Assembly: GCA_030531085.1 (NCBI GenBank)
Contig: JAUNOM010000003.1
Location: forward strand, 62,001-126,000
DNA: 64,000 bases
Reading direction: 5' to 3'
From: Prevotellaceae bacterium
GTDB lineage: Bacteria; Bacteroidota; Bacteroidia; Bacteroidales; Bacteroidaceae
Shown here: in pieces, positions 17,602 to 27,813 of the stretch
Position numbering within the stretch: the first letter of the stretch is position 1
Layout of the letters: each line of letters begins with the position of its first letter
Position numbers and translations under genes: made by a program
The notes under the pieces: generated by a model
What the model was told of the DNA's origin: nothing
What the model saw: only the letters and a program-made list of their open reading frames with translations
The model's database searches: none

Positions 17602-20600
17602 ATGAGAGATGGATTGTACAGTGCCCAGTATGAGCATGATGCTTGTGGAGTGGGCATGGTGGTGAACATCCACGGTAACAAAAGCCATGAGCTGGTAGAC
17701 AATGCCCTCAGAGTGCTGGAGAATATGGAGCACCGAGGGGCGGAGACGCGTGACAAGACGGGTGACGGAGCCGGTATACTGTTGCAGATACCGCATGAGT
17801 TCATCCTTTTACAGGGTATCCCCGTACCAGAGAAGGGTAAGTATGGAACAGGACTTGTGTTTCTTCCGAAAGAGAATGCAAGGCAGGGTGAGATTCTCTC
17901 CATAATGATTGAGGAGATAGAGCGTGAGGGACTGACCCTTATGCATCTGCGTAATGTGCCTACTTGTCCGGAGGTGCTGGGTGCTGGAGCTCGTGATGTG
18001 GAACCAGAAATAAAGCAGATGTTCATTACTGGTGTGACAGATGATGGTTTGGCTGATTTTGAACGCTTATTATATAAGGTGAGAAAGAAGATTGAAAACC
18101 GCATTAATGATGAGGATTTCTATATATGTTCGCTCTCAAGTAAGGATATAATATATAAGGGTATGCTGACGTCAGGCCAGCTGCGCCGCTATTATCCGGA
18201 TCTTTCAAATAATTATTTCACCAGTGGTCTTGCGCTTGTACACTCACGTTTCTCCACCAACACTTTCCCAAAGTGGAAGTTGGCGCAGCCGTTCCGTTTC
18301 CTGTGTCATAACGGTGAGATAAACACTGTGCGTGGTAACCGTGGCTGGATGAAGGCTCGCGAGAGCGTCTTGTCATCTGAAGCATTGGGTGACATACGTG
18401 ATTTCCGTCCGATTGTGCAGGAGGATATGTCCGATTCCGCAAGTCTTGACAATGTTTTCGAGTTCTTTGTAATGAGTGGGATGTCTCTCCCTCAGGCTAT
18501 GGCGATACTGGTGCCGGAGTCTTTCAATGACAAGAACCCTATTTCAGAGGAGCTGAAGGCTTTCTATGAGTACTATTCTATTTTGATGGAGCCTTGGGAC
18601 GGTCCTGCGGCTCTCATGTTCTCTGATGGCAGATATGCAGGTGGCATGCTTGACCGTAACGGTCTGCGTCCCTCACGCTATACCATTACACGTAGTGGTA
18701 TGATGGTCGTAGCGTCAGAAGTGGGAGTAATGGACTTTGAACCGGCTGACGTGGTGAGCAAGGGACGCCTGCAGCCTGGAAAGATACTGCTTGTGGACAC
18801 TCAGGAGGGTAGAATATATTATGATGGAGAGATAAAGGAGCGTCTGGCTGGTGAGCATCCGTACCGCCAGTGGCTGTCTACAAACTGTATACAGTTGGAA
18901 AAACTGAAGTCAGGGCGAAAGGTTGACAATGCGGTGGATAATTATGATCGTAAACTCATTGCCTTTGGTTTTGGACAGGAGGATATAGACAAGACGGTTA
19001 TTCCGATGTGTACTAACGGACAGGAACCTGTTGCTGCAATGGGCAATGACACTCCTCTTGCAGTTATATCCGACAGACCACAGATATTCTTTAACTATTT
19101 CCGTCAGCAGTTCGCGCAGGTAACCAATCCCGCCATTGATCCTATACGTGAGGAACTTGTAATGTCTCTGACGGAATATATAGGGCGTGTAGGTTCGGGA
19201 ATACTCAGTCCCGATGAAAGCAACTGTAAGATGGTGCGCCTGCCACAGCCTGTATTAACCAATACGGAGCTTGACATTCTATGTAACATACGTTATAAGG
19301 GCTTTAAGACAAAGAAGCTGCCCATACTCTTTGATATGTCAGAGGGTGAGGCAGGGCTGGCCAGAGCCGTCAGCGAACTGTGTCGGGCCGCGGTCGAGAG
19401 CGTAGATGAGGGCGTGAACTACATAATCCTTTCAGATCGTGGTATCAGTGATAGTCAGGCGGCTATACCGTCACTGCTCGCTGTCAGTGCGGTGCATCAC
19501 CATCTTATATCTGTAGGAAAGCGTGTGCAGACTGCACTTATCGTAGAGTCAGGTGAGATACGTGAGGTAATGCACGCCGCCCTGCTTCTTGGTTACGGTG
19601 CTTCAGCTATAAATCCATATATGACTTTCGCTGTCATAGATGACCTTGTAAAATGCCATAAGGTGCAGGAGGAGTACGCTACAGCGGAGAAAAACTATAT
19701 CAAGGCGGTGGACAAGGGATTGAAGAAGATTATGTCCAAGATGGGCATATCCACCATCCGTTCCTATCGTGGCGCAAAGATCTTCGAGGCAGTCGGCTTA
19801 TCTGAGGAATTGTTACAGGCATATTTCGGAACGGAGCATTCAACGATTGGCGGTATTGGGCTACGCGATATTGCGCGTGATGCCATACGACTTCATGACA
19901 TGGCCTTTACACCAAAGGAACTTGACGGCTTCCTGCCAAATACAGGGTTGTTCAGTTATCGTAAGGATGGCATAGAGCATGCTTGGAATCCTGATACAAT
20001 AGCTAAGCTGCAACTGGCTACCCGACTTGGCTCATACGCGAAGTTCAAGGAATGGGCGCGTATCGTGGATGAGAAGGAGAAGCCTATCTTCCTGCGTGAT
20101 TTCCTTGGTTTCCGTAAGGCTGCACAGCCTGTGCCGATTGAGGAAGTGGAACCTGTAGAGTCTATTGTAAGACACTTTGTGACGGGGGCCATGTCTTTTG
20201 GCGCATTGTCTATAGAGGCTCATGAGGCTTTGGCATTGGCTATGAACAAACTTGGGACGAGAAGTAATACCGGTGAGGGCGGTGAGGATAATGAGCGTTA
20301 TCATACATCCGTTGACGGTGTTAGTCTCTCTTCAAAGGTTAAGCAGATTGCCTCTGGACGTTTTGGGGTCACGGCAGAATACTTAGTCAATGCAGAGGAG
20401 ATACAGATCAAGGTTGCCCAGGGCGCAAAGCCTGGCGAGGGAGGACAGTTGCCTGGCTTCAAGGTTAACAAGGTGATAGCCAAGACGCGTAATGCCATAC
20501 CGGGAATAACGCTCATATCACCACCACCACATCATGACATTTATTCTATTGAGGATCTTGCACAGCTTATCTTCGACCTGAAGAATATCAATCCTACCGC

Positions 20601-22086
20601 TGCGGTATCAGTTAAACTGGTAGCGGAGAGCGGTGTGGGTACCATTGCTGCTGGTGTAGCTAAGGCTAAGGCGGATTTGATTGTTATCTCCGGAGCTGAA
20701 GGAGGTACCGGTGCATCACCTGCCTCTTCTATGCGCTTTGCCGGTATTTCTCCAGAGATAGGACTGGCAGAGACACAGCAGACGCTTGTCTTGAATGGAC
20801 TGCGCAGTCAGGTGCGCCTGCAGACAGACGGCCAGCTCAAGACCGCCCGTGATGTGATTCTTATGGCAATGCTTGGTGCCGATGAATTCTCGTTCGGCTC
20901 TCTGCCACTGATAGTTCTTGGATGTCTGATGATGCGTAAGTGTAATACCAACACCTGTCCTGTGGGTGTGGCTACTCAGGATGAGCGGCTCCGGGCCAAG
21001 TTCCGTGGCAGGGCAGAGTATGTGGTGAACTTCTTCACATTCCTTGCAGAGCAGACGCGTGAGTATCTTGCAGAGATAGGAGTTAGAAACCTCAAGGAAA
21101 TCATTGGCCGCACAGATTTGATAGAGGTGCATCCTGCTGATCCTAACACCAAGCAGGGTACCATAGACTTCTCCAGACTTCTTCATCGTCCTGCTACAGA
21201 CAAGCCTCTGTGCTGGGATCGTGAGGCATATACCAAGGTGGAGGGTGTCAAGGATATGGATATCATCAAGGCGGCACAGGCGGCCATTGACAATCAGGAA
21301 GAGGTTAGTCTTGACTATGCCATTAAGAATACAGACCGTGCTGTCGGTACAATGCTGTCAGGCGTCATAGCCAGAAAATACGGTGAGACAGGTTTGCCTG
21401 ATAATACTTTGAATATTAAGTTTAAAGGTTCTGCAGGCCAGTCGTTTGGTGCCTTTGCCGTTAGTGGCATGAATTTGAAACTGGAAGGAGAGGCTAACGA
21501 CTACTTTGGCAAGGGACTTTCTGGAGGACGTATTTCCATTCTGCCGCCTGCACGTGTCAATGCAGACTTTGTCGCAGAGGATAATATCATTGCTGGCAAT
21601 ACAGGTCTCTATGGAGCTACTGCAGGTGAACTCTATGTCAACGGCCGTGTTGGAGAGCGTTTTGCCGTACGTAACTCCGGTGCTGTGGCAGTTGTGGAGG
21701 GAGCTGGTGACCACTGCTGTGAGTATATGACCGGTGGTCGTGTTGTAGTGCTTGGCGAGACAGGACGTAACTTCGCTGCCGGTATGTCAGGCGGTGTGGC
21801 ATACGTGTGGGACAAGAACCATAACTTTGACTACTTCTGTAACATGGACCAGGTGGAGATAAACCTTGTTGAGGAAGCGGCCTATCGTAAGGAGTTGAAG
21901 GAGCTGGTGCGCAAGCATTACCTTTACACAGGTTCTGCGCTGGCGGGACGTATGCTCGATGACTGGAACCGCTACGTAGAGGACTTCATACAGGTCGTTC
22001 CGATAGAGTACAAGCGCGTGATGCAGGAGGAGCAGATGCGCAAGTTACAGGAGAAGATAGCCAGTATGCAGCTGATAAATAACTAA
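17602..22086 (+). CDS. gltB: Glutamate synthase large subunit
   Basis: 1494 aa, the normal length. It makes glutamate from glutamine and 2-oxoglutarate in the cytoplasm. The N-terminal class II glutaminase domain has the nucleophile Cys15 in HDACGVG after a short propeptide, the central and FMN-binding synthase domains follow, and the 3Fe-4S ligands are Cys1108, Cys1114 and Cys1119 (C-x5-C-x4-C, ending NTCPVGVATQ). The C-terminal GXGXG beta-helix domain (about 1240-1480) is complete. The 86-nt gap to gltD is low-complexity CAACTAATC-type sequence. No frameshift or missing key residue is seen. Confidence 0.97.
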   Translation: MRDGLYSAQYEHDACGVGMVVNIHGNKSHELVDNALRVLENMEHRGAETRDKTGDGAGILLQIPHEFILLQGIPVPEKGKYGTGLVFLPKENARQGEILSIMIEEIEREGLTLMHLRNVPTCPEVLGAGARDVEPEIKQMFITGVTDDGLADFERLLYKVRKKIENRINDEDFYICSLSSKDIIYKGMLTSGQLRRYYPDLSNNYFTSGLALVHSRFSTNTFPKWKLAQPFRFLCHNGEINTVRGNRGWMKARESVLSSEALGDIRDFRPIVQEDMSDSASLDNVFEFFVMSGMSLPQAMAILVPESFNDKNPISEELKAFYEYYSILMEPWDGPAALMFSDGRYAGGMLDRNGLRPSRYTITRSGMMVVASEVGVMDFEPADVVSKGRLQPGKILLVDTQEGRIYYDGEIKERLAGEHPYRQWLSTNCIQLEKLKSGRKVDNAVDNYDRKLIAFGFGQEDIDKTVIPMCTNGQEPVAAMGNDTPLAVISDRPQIFFNYFRQQFAQVTNPAIDPIREELVMSLTEYIGRVGSGILSPDESNCKMVRLPQPVLTNTELDILCNIRYKGFKTKKLPILFDMSEGEAGLARAVSELCRAAVESVDEGVNYIILSDRGISDSQAAIPSLLAVSAVHHHLISVGKRVQTALIVESGEIREVMHAALLLGYGASAINPYMTFAVIDDLVKCHKVQEEYATAEKNYIKAVDKGLKKIMSKMGISTIRSYRGAKIFEAVGLSEELLQAYFGTEHSTIGGIGLRDIARDAIRLHDMAFTPKELDGFLPNTGLFSYRKDGIEHAWNPDTIAKLQLATRLGSYAKFKEWARIVDEKEKPIFLRDFLGFRKAAQPVPIEEVEPVESIVRHFVTGAMSFGALSIEAHEALALAMNKLGTRSNTGEGGEDNERYHTSVDGVSLSSKVKQIASGRFGVTAEYLVNAEEIQIKVAQGAKPGEGGQLPGFKVNKVIAKTRNAIPGITLISPPPHHDIYSIEDLAQLIFDLKNINPTAAVSVKLVAESGVGTIAAGVAKAKADLIVISGAEGGTGASPASSMRFAGISPEIGLAETQQTLVLNGLRSQVRLQTDGQLKTARDVILMAMLGADEFSFGSLPLIVLGCLMMRKCNTNTCPVGVATQDERLRAKFRGRAEYVVNFFTFLAEQTREYLAEIGVRNLKEIIGRTDLIEVHPADPNTKQGTIDFSRLLHRPATDKPLCWDREAYTKVEGVKDMDIIKAAQAAIDNQEEVSLDYAIKNTDRAVGTMLSGVIARKYGETGLPDNTLNIKFKGSAGQSFGAFAVSGMNLKLEGEANDYFGKGLSGGRISILPPARVNADFVAEDNIIAGNTGLYGATAGELYVNGRVGERFAVRNSGAVAVVEGAGDHCCEYMTGGRVVVLGETGRNFAAGMSGGVAYVWDKNHNFDYFCNMDQVEINLVEEAAYRKELKELVRKHYLYTGSALAGRMLDDWNRYVEDFIQVVPIEYKRVMQEEQMRKLQEKIASMQLINN

Positions 22087-22172
22087 TCAGTGGTTTGGTT
22101 GATTGGTTGCTTGATGATTTATTAACCGTCAAACAGCTAATCAGTCAGACAACAATAACGAAACAACTAATC

Positions 22173-23540
22173 ATGGGAAATCCAAAAGCATTTTTGACCA
22201 TAAATAGAAAGGAGGCGGGATACCGTGATCTCCATGACCGTGTTCAAGATTTCGGCGAGGTGGAACAGACGCTAAACTCGCACGACCGTAAACTGCAGGC
22301 AAGCCGTTGTATGGATTGTGGTGTGCCGTTCTGTCATTGGGCTTGTCCGTTAGGAAACAAACCGCCAGAGTGGAATGATGCCCTGTATAAAGGAGATTGG
22401 GCATTGGCCTATCGTCTGCTTAATGCTACCAATGACTTTCCTGAGTTCACTGGACGTATATGTCCGGCGTTATGTGAGAAGTCGTGTGTGCTGAACCTGA
22501 CAGATCATGAGCCGTCTACCAATCGTGAGAACGAGTGTGCCATAACAGAGGGAGCATGGCGTGAGAAACTTATACAGCCAAAACATTATGAGCGCAACGG
22601 TATGACGGTGGCTGTTATTGGCGCTGGACCTGCCGGACTTGTGGCGGCTAACCGTCTTAACAGAATGGGATATGACGTTACAGTGTTCGATAAGAACGAG
22701 GCTGCTGGTGGACTGCTACGATATGGCATACCTAATTTCAAGCTGAATAAGACGGTTATAGACCGGCGTATGGCTATATTGGAACAGGAAGGAATAAAGT
22801 TCGTGTTTGATACAGACATAGATCTGCAGCTCCTGGCTACTGACGGCCGTCTGCCACAAGGTGAATTTGACGCATACGTAGTGAGCACTGGTACCCCGAC
22901 TGCACGCGATCTGAATATTCCGGGACGTGAACTGAAGGGTGTGCATCTGGCTTTGGAACTGCTGTCACAGCAAAACCACGTGTTGGCAGGAAAGGAGTTC
23001 AGCAATGATGAGCGTATTACAGCAAAAGGTAAGGACGTGCTTGTAATAGGAGGTGGTGATACTGGTTCTGACTGTATAGGTACTTCTCACCGTCAGGGCT
23101 GTCTAAGTGTTACACAGATAGAGATTATGCCAAAACCTGTTGAAGGTCCGGAGGATCCTGCTAACCCATGGCCGGCATGGCCGCGCACTTTGAAGACAAC
23201 CTCGTCTCATGAAGAGGGGTGCGTACGCCGTTGGAATATCAACTCGTTGGAGTTCATAGGTGAGGATGGTAGACTGACAGGTGTGCGTGTGCAGCCAATA
23301 GACTGGGAACCGAACTCGGAAGGTGGCAGACCCAAAATGGTTGTGGCTGGAGAGCCAGAGATAATAAAGTGCGAGATATGCTTCCTCGCTATGGGTTTCA
23401 TAAAGCCGGAACAGCCACAGTTTGCGGATAATGTCTTCGTCTGTGGTGATGCTGCCACAGGTGCGTCGCTTGTAGTGCGCGCCATGGCCAGTGGACGTGA
23501 TGCAGCAAGGAGGGTGGATGCTTTCCTGCATAAGAAATAG
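22173..23540 (+). CDS. gltD: Glutamate synthase small subunit (beta)
   Basis: 455 aa from the ATG at 22173 (MGNPKAFLTINRKEAGYRD); the frame is open further upstream but only through low-complexity sequence. It supplies electrons from NAD(P)H to GltB. Seen: N-terminal Cys cluster CMDCGVPFCHWACPLGNKPPEW and CPALCEKSC for 4Fe-4S centres, a first dinucleotide-binding motif VIGAGPAGLVAANRL, a second VIGGGDTGSDC, and the C-terminal VFVCGDAATGASLVV FAD motif. Co-transcribed with gltB. Confidence 0.96.
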   Translation: MGNPKAFLTINRKEAGYRDLHDRVQDFGEVEQTLNSHDRKLQASRCMDCGVPFCHWACPLGNKPPEWNDALYKGDWALAYRLLNATNDFPEFTGRICPALCEKSCVLNLTDHEPSTNRENECAITEGAWREKLIQPKHYERNGMTVAVIGAGPAGLVAANRLNRMGYDVTVFDKNEAAGGLLRYGIPNFKLNKTVIDRRMAILEQEGIKFVFDTDIDLQLLATDGRLPQGEFDAYVVSTGTPTARDLNIPGRELKGVHLALELLSQQNHVLAGKEFSNDERITAKGKDVLVIGGGDTGSDCIGTSHRQGCLSVTQIEIMPKPVEGPEDPANPWPAWPRTLKTTSSHEEGCVRRWNINSLEFIGEDGRLTGVRVQPIDWEPNSEGGRPKMVVAGEPEIIKCEICFLAMGFIKPEQPQFADNVFVCGDAATGASLVVRAMASGRDAARRVDAFLHKK

Positions 23541-23584
23541 AGGTGCGGATTCATCCATTCTCTCATAATTATCATTTTCTTTAA

Positions 23585-23617
23585 GACGGCTGTTCTCCTT
23601 GGTGGAGGGCAGCCGTC
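23585..23617. terminator. Possible terminator between gltD and GT4 gene
   Basis: GACGGCTG (23585-23592) pairs with CAGCCGTC (23610-23617), and CTCC/GGAG extends the stem inward. It lies between convergent genes. The U tract is poor, so confidence is moderate. Confidence 0.45.
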
Positions 23618-23645
23618 GTTCGTATTCATATTATATATAGTTATG

Positions 23646-24632
23646 TTATTCAAAAGGGAAGTCTTTCCGTTCTCTGCTTTCATTTGGCTGTGGATGTGGT
23701 TGAATATTGTTAAGGTAATTACCGTTCATTACCATTTCATACTTTGTTATGTACCTTTCCGCCATCAGTCTTGAATTGAACATCTCCTTCGCATATTCGT
23801 GACAACGTTTAGGACTATAATCATATTCGTTGACAATATGTTCAATCATAGCCTTTTTGCTATTTGTTAGAAATCCGACTTCGGAAGGTATTAGTTCTGG
23901 CAAAGAGCCGTAAGTCGTACCAAATACAGGAGCTCCACAGTATAGGCTTTCAGTAATGGCAAGTCCGAATGGTTCATGCCATCTTACAGGAAATATCAAA
24001 CCACGGCTGTGTTGTAACAGTGTTATTTTTTCTTTACCACCAACCATTCCCTGAAACTTAATCCTTGGTGACAAGGTGAACCGGAATCCCATCTTGAAAT
24101 TCAACCTTGAACCTCCAAGCACATATAACTTTTCTTTGGGCAATGCCTTCACTATGTCTATGGCTCCTTTCAGATTTTTCACTCTCCACGCTGCTTTACC
24201 AAGGAAATGGAAGTATCCTCGCGTATCAGACAGATTCAATGGCCCGTAATCGTCCCAATCAAGTCCATTGTGAACATAGCTTTCCGAATTGTTCCGCTTT
24301 GCATGATTCTTGGAAACGAACACAGCATTACGGTCTATGTCATGTAAGAAATTACCATGATAGGTTACAATGTATGGCTTTTTCCCGTTATATCCTAATG
24401 TGCTGTTCTGGAAATGCACTACGTCAATGTATTCTGGTATTTGTCGATCTATAGGCTCATTGTCAAGGTATGGCAGACATTCAGCGAATGGGCATACGGA
24501 GCCAGCAGCCGCAAGGAACGTAACCTTGTGACCTTTCTTTTGCAGTTCATGTGCCAGATACCATACCACACGCTCTGTTCCACCGTATGTTACTACTGGT
24601 AGATGTGTGTTTAGAACAATAAGAACATTCAT
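23646..24632 (-). CDS. Glycosyltransferase family 4
   Basis: 328 aa from the ATG at 24632 (MNVLIVLNTHLPVVTYGGTERVVW). The frame extends to 24749 but would overlap the upstream gene and lacks family similarity there. The N-domain has the GGTERVV loop. The C-domain has FPVRWHEPFGLAITESLYCGAPVFGT, the donor-binding EX7E motif. It is the last gene of the surE-lpxB-LtaS-like-GT4 operon, 25 nt after the sulfatase-fold gene. It likely decorates an LPS-type or envelope glycan; donor unknown. Confidence 0.88.
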   Translation of the reverse strand: MNVLIVLNTHLPVVTYGGTERVVWYLAHELQKKGHKVTFLAAAGSVCPFAECLPYLDNEPIDRQIPEYIDVVHFQNSTLGYNGKKPYIVTYHGNFLHDIDRNAVFVSKNHAKRNNSESYVHNGLDWDDYGPLNLSDTRGYFHFLGKAAWRVKNLKGAIDIVKALPKEKLYVLGGSRLNFKMGFRFTLSPRIKFQGMVGGKEKITLLQHSRGLIFPVRWHEPFGLAITESLYCGAPVFGTTYGSLPELIPSEVGFLTNSKKAMIEHIVNEYDYSPKRCHEYAKEMFNSRLMAERYITKYEMVMNGNYLNNIQPHPQPNESRERKDFPFE

Positions 24633-24657
24633 TATATGAGTATTAATAGGTATTTTG

Positions 24658-26472
24658 TTATCTGCTTCCCAGGTCGTCATATAGCTTTTGCAGCAGTGCC
24701 TTGGCCTGTGTTGCCAGCGTCTCTGCGCCATCTCCTGTATGGGTAGCAATCTTTCCGGATGTGTTGTCGTATATAGCGTAACCGTCCTTGTCCACCATTC
24801 CTATAGCGTCAGGGAACGAGAAGAAAGCGTAGTGCGGCGCTTCCGGGTCAAACAGGTCTTTGGAGTAGGTGAATTCCTCGTGCTCAAGTCCAAGAAGGGC
24901 GAGAACCGTTGCACTGATGTCAGTCTGTGAACCTATGGTGTCCACCTTCCGTGGCTCTGTTATCATGCCGCCAAGCATTATCATCGGTATCTCATAGCGC
25001 CACAGCTGATAGTTGTCCGCGTGTTGTGGATATGCTCCGAGATGGTCTGGAACAATGATAACGAGAGTGTTCTTCCAGCATGGCAGCGTCTTCAGTGCCT
25101 CGATGAATACTCCGAGATAGTGGTCAGTGTATGCAAAGGCGTTCAATTCCGGCTCTGGCAGCCTGTGGAAGTCAGGCACGTCAAACGGCTCATGGCTGCT
25201 GCTTGTCATGAATGTCTTGAAGAACGGCTTGCCGCCATTGGCACCCTCATGTTTTATGTCATTAAGAATACGGTCGAATACAGGCCCGTCAGCCACTCCC
25301 CATTTCCCTGTATTGAGTGCGGAACTGAACTCATACTGTGAGGTTATCTCCCCGTATCCCGTTCCCATCAGGTATGAACGCATATTACTGTAGTTTGTAT
25401 CGCCTCCATAGTAGAAATGGGTGCGGTATCCATTGGCTGCAAGTGTGCGTGCCATTGATGGCAGTGATGTGCTGATGCGTGGAATGTCCATCACACTCAT
25501 GGTGGGTTGTGCCGGCAGTCCGCTTAACATTGCCACCAGACCTCTGTCCGTTCTGAAGCTGCTGGCATAGAAATTGGTGAAGTATATCCCCTCATTTGAA
25601 TATCTGTCCAGATTCGGTGTCACCCCTTTTACGTGTCCCGCCTCGGTCATGATGTATTTTGAGAAGCTCTCAAGCCCAATTATTATCACGTTATAGTCAT
25701 GCTGTTGCGTGGCGTCCTTACGCAGGTGTGTGTATGTCAGTTTGTCGAATATTCGCGTGGCCTCCTTGGCTTCCATAAAGCGGTAACGTGTGGCTATCTC
25801 CTCACGGTGCGTCGCCGACTCCACGAAACTGAACAGTGGGTTCACAGCAGCGTGGTTCATTCTGATGTCAGAGGAGAAGTATACGCTGCCCGTATGGTTC
25901 GTGCCAGTGTCCAAACCGCCACGTATTGGTATTATCAGTGATGTGGTGAGCAGTACTATTACTATAGGAACGACGCGTGACTGTGCCGCTGACAGCCTCC
26001 GTCCCAGTCTTGCGAAGGTGACGTATATCCCCATTGCCACCACTATTATGATGGCGGCGAACAGCAGTGACTGCCATACGGGGATGCTTGCAAGTGCCGC
26101 TGACGGTGAAGTGCTGATGTAAAGCAGCGGTGTGCTGTCAAGTGGGAAGCCCCAGTATTTGTACAGTTCGAGGTTGCTGACGTAGGCAAGGGAGCACAGA
26201 AAGGCCGTAATGGCGAAGTAAACGTTCCATGCCATGCGTAGAAAACCTGCACTGCGCCATGCTGTCAGTGCCAGTATCACCCCGGGAATGACGGTGAGGT
26301 AGCCGCCTACAGCTATGTCAAGGCGCAGCCCGTGCCATAATATGCCGAGACAGTCTGCCATGCCCGGTGCGGGTAATAGCGAGTAGTATGCCGTGATGAA
26401 GAATACCTTGCTTAGCATACCGATAACCGTCCACAGGGCTAACACCGTGAAAAAAATCCTTATCTGCTTCAT
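24658..26472 (-). CDS. LTA synthase-like membrane sulfatase-fold transferase
   Basis: 604 aa. Five hydrophobic segments in about 1-190 (anchor region) precede a periplasmic alkaline phosphatase/sulfatase domain: NVIIIGLESFSKYI with the metal-binding Glu near 255, SSFRTDRGLVAMLSGLP with the candidate Thr nucleophile, and LVIIVPDHLGAYP with metal-binding Asp/His. The LtaS/OpgB family moves phosphoglycerol or phosphoethanolamine from phospholipid to a glycan. In a Gram-negative, directly downstream of lpxB, a headgroup transferase acting on lipid A, core or periplasmic glucan is plausible. The substrate is inference. Confidence 0.82.
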   Translation of the reverse strand: MKQIRIFFTVLALWTVIGMLSKVFFITAYYSLLPAPGMADCLGILWHGLRLDIAVGGYLTVIPGVILALTAWRSAGFLRMAWNVYFAITAFLCSLAYVSNLELYKYWGFPLDSTPLLYISTSPSAALASIPVWQSLLFAAIIIVVAMGIYVTFARLGRRLSAAQSRVVPIVIVLLTTSLIIPIRGGLDTGTNHTGSVYFSSDIRMNHAAVNPLFSFVESATHREEIATRYRFMEAKEATRIFDKLTYTHLRKDATQQHDYNVIIIGLESFSKYIMTEAGHVKGVTPNLDRYSNEGIYFTNFYASSFRTDRGLVAMLSGLPAQPTMSVMDIPRISTSLPSMARTLAANGYRTHFYYGGDTNYSNMRSYLMGTGYGEITSQYEFSSALNTGKWGVADGPVFDRILNDIKHEGANGGKPFFKTFMTSSSHEPFDVPDFHRLPEPELNAFAYTDHYLGVFIEALKTLPCWKNTLVIIVPDHLGAYPQHADNYQLWRYEIPMIMLGGMITEPRKVDTIGSQTDISATVLALLGLEHEEFTYSKDLFDPEAPHYAFFSFPDAIGMVDKDGYAIYDNTSGKIATHTGDGAETLATQAKALLQKLYDDLGSR

Positions 26473-26485
26473 TTTCTCTATATCA

Positions 26486-27661
26486 TTATCCTTCCTTGAT
26501 GGCCTCCAGCATCATTCTTGCCGCATTCTCCGGTGCGTTGCTGTCTCCCAGTCTGCGCATTATCTCGCGGTAATCGTTCTCCATCTGCCGTCTATGGTCA
26601 GTGCCCGGCATTATTGCGAGCAGCTCTTTCCGTATTGCGGCAATGCTGAAACGGTCCGCGAAGAGTTCCCTTACCACTTCCTTGTCGGCTATGAGGTTCA
26701 CCAGAGAGATATACTTCACTTTCAGTATATGGTCGAAGCCCCACCGTGCCAGCCTTGGAGTGGACATCTTGTAGCATACCACCTGCGGCACATTCAATAG
26801 GGCCGTCTCCAGAGTCGCTGTGCCACTTGTGACAAGTGCCGCCGTGGAATGTGAGAGTAGGGGGTATGTCTCGCCGTATACCACACGGCATCCCGTCTCA
26901 TTAACGAACCGGTCGTAGAAGGAATGTTCCATCCCCGGAGCACCGGCCACTACAGCCTGATAGCCGTCCAGACTCCTCTCGCCCTTCACGCTCTCTATCA
27001 TCTCTGGCAGGTTGAGGCTTATCTCCTGCTTGCGGCTGCCTGCCAGCAGTGCTATCATGGGCTTGTCGGGGTCGAGTCCGTTGCGCATACAGAAGTCCGT
27101 GTAGCCCTCGGAGTATGTGCTCCTGAACAGACGCACCTCGTCCGCTGTAGGGTTCCCTACATAATGTATTGGGTAATGGTGCTTTTTCTCAAAGAAATCC
27201 ACCTCGAACGGCAGTATGGAGAACAGCTCATCCACATCCCTCTTTATGTTCTTTATGCGGTATTCCTTCCATGCCCACAGCTTTGGCGCTATGTAATAGA
27301 ACACCTTTGGACCGCCACCTGTTTTCCTTTTCCTCTGTCTCAGGTACTTTGCTATGGACAGATTGAAGCCTGCGTAGTCTACGAGTATCACCGCATCGGG
27401 GGTCCATGCCGCTATGTCACGTTTGCATAGTCTCATGTTCCGCAGTATGGTAGGCAGGTGTGTCAGCACAGGTATGAAGCCCATATATGCCAGTTCGCGG
27501 TAGTGTCTTACCCTTATGCCTCGCTTTCCTGCCGCTTCTGTCATGCTGTCTCCTCCAAAGAAGCGGTATTCCGCCTGTGGATCAGCGTCTGTCAGCGCCT
27601 TTATCAGGTGTGAGGCGTGCAGGTCTCCTGATGCCTCGCCGGCTATGAGGTAGTATTTCAT
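26486..27661 (-). CDS. lpxB: Lipid-A-disaccharide synthase
   Basis: 391 aa, GT19. It condenses UDP-2,3-diacylglucosamine with lipid X to make the lipid A disaccharide at the inner membrane. The N-terminus YYLIAGEASGDLHASHLIKAL is diagnostic. FFGGDSM, VLVDYAGFNLSIAKYL and the C-terminal LVTSGTATLETALLNVPQVVCYK are all present. It follows surE in the same operon, a common Bacteroidales order, but with a 136-nt low-complexity gap that forms a 35-bp inverted repeat. An LtaS-like gene follows 13 nt downstream. Confidence 0.95.
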   Translation of the reverse strand: MKYYLIAGEASGDLHASHLIKALTDADPQAEYRFFGGDSMTEAAGKRGIRVRHYRELAYMGFIPVLTHLPTILRNMRLCKRDIAAWTPDAVILVDYAGFNLSIAKYLRQRKRKTGGGPKVFYYIAPKLWAWKEYRIKNIKRDVDELFSILPFEVDFFEKKHHYPIHYVGNPTADEVRLFRSTYSEGYTDFCMRNGLDPDKPMIALLAGSRKQEISLNLPEMIESVKGERSLDGYQAVVAGAPGMEHSFYDRFVNETGCRVVYGETYPLLSHSTAALVTSGTATLETALLNVPQVVCYKMSTPRLARWGFDHILKVKYISLVNLIADKEVVRELFADRFSIAAIRKELLAIMPGTDHRRQMENDYREIMRRLGDSNAPENAARMMLEAIKEG

Positions 27662-27813
27662 GATTGGTTTTTGGTTTATGATTGTGGGTTTTAGGTTGTG
27701 GGTCGGATTGTTGGTTGATGGGTTGTAGGTTTTAGGTTGTGGGTTATAGGGCTTGCGGAGTGGACAAACTTAAAACCAATAACCCACAACCTAAAACCTA
27801 CAACCCATCAACC
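27661..27813. repeat. Low-complexity GGTTGTGGG tract with 35-bp inverted repeat
   Basis: The gap between surE and lpxB is built from GGTTGTGGGTTTTAGG-like units. Arms 27713-27747 and 27779-27813 are perfect complements (35 bp, 31-nt spacer). The right arm runs into surE: the last four codons and the stop codon of surE (VDGL, then TAG at 27798-27800) lie inside it. Confidence 0.85.

Noticed and set aside
22095..22172. Longer gltD reading upstream of 22173
   Set aside because: The extra 26 residues come from low-complexity spacer and do not match the family N-terminus.
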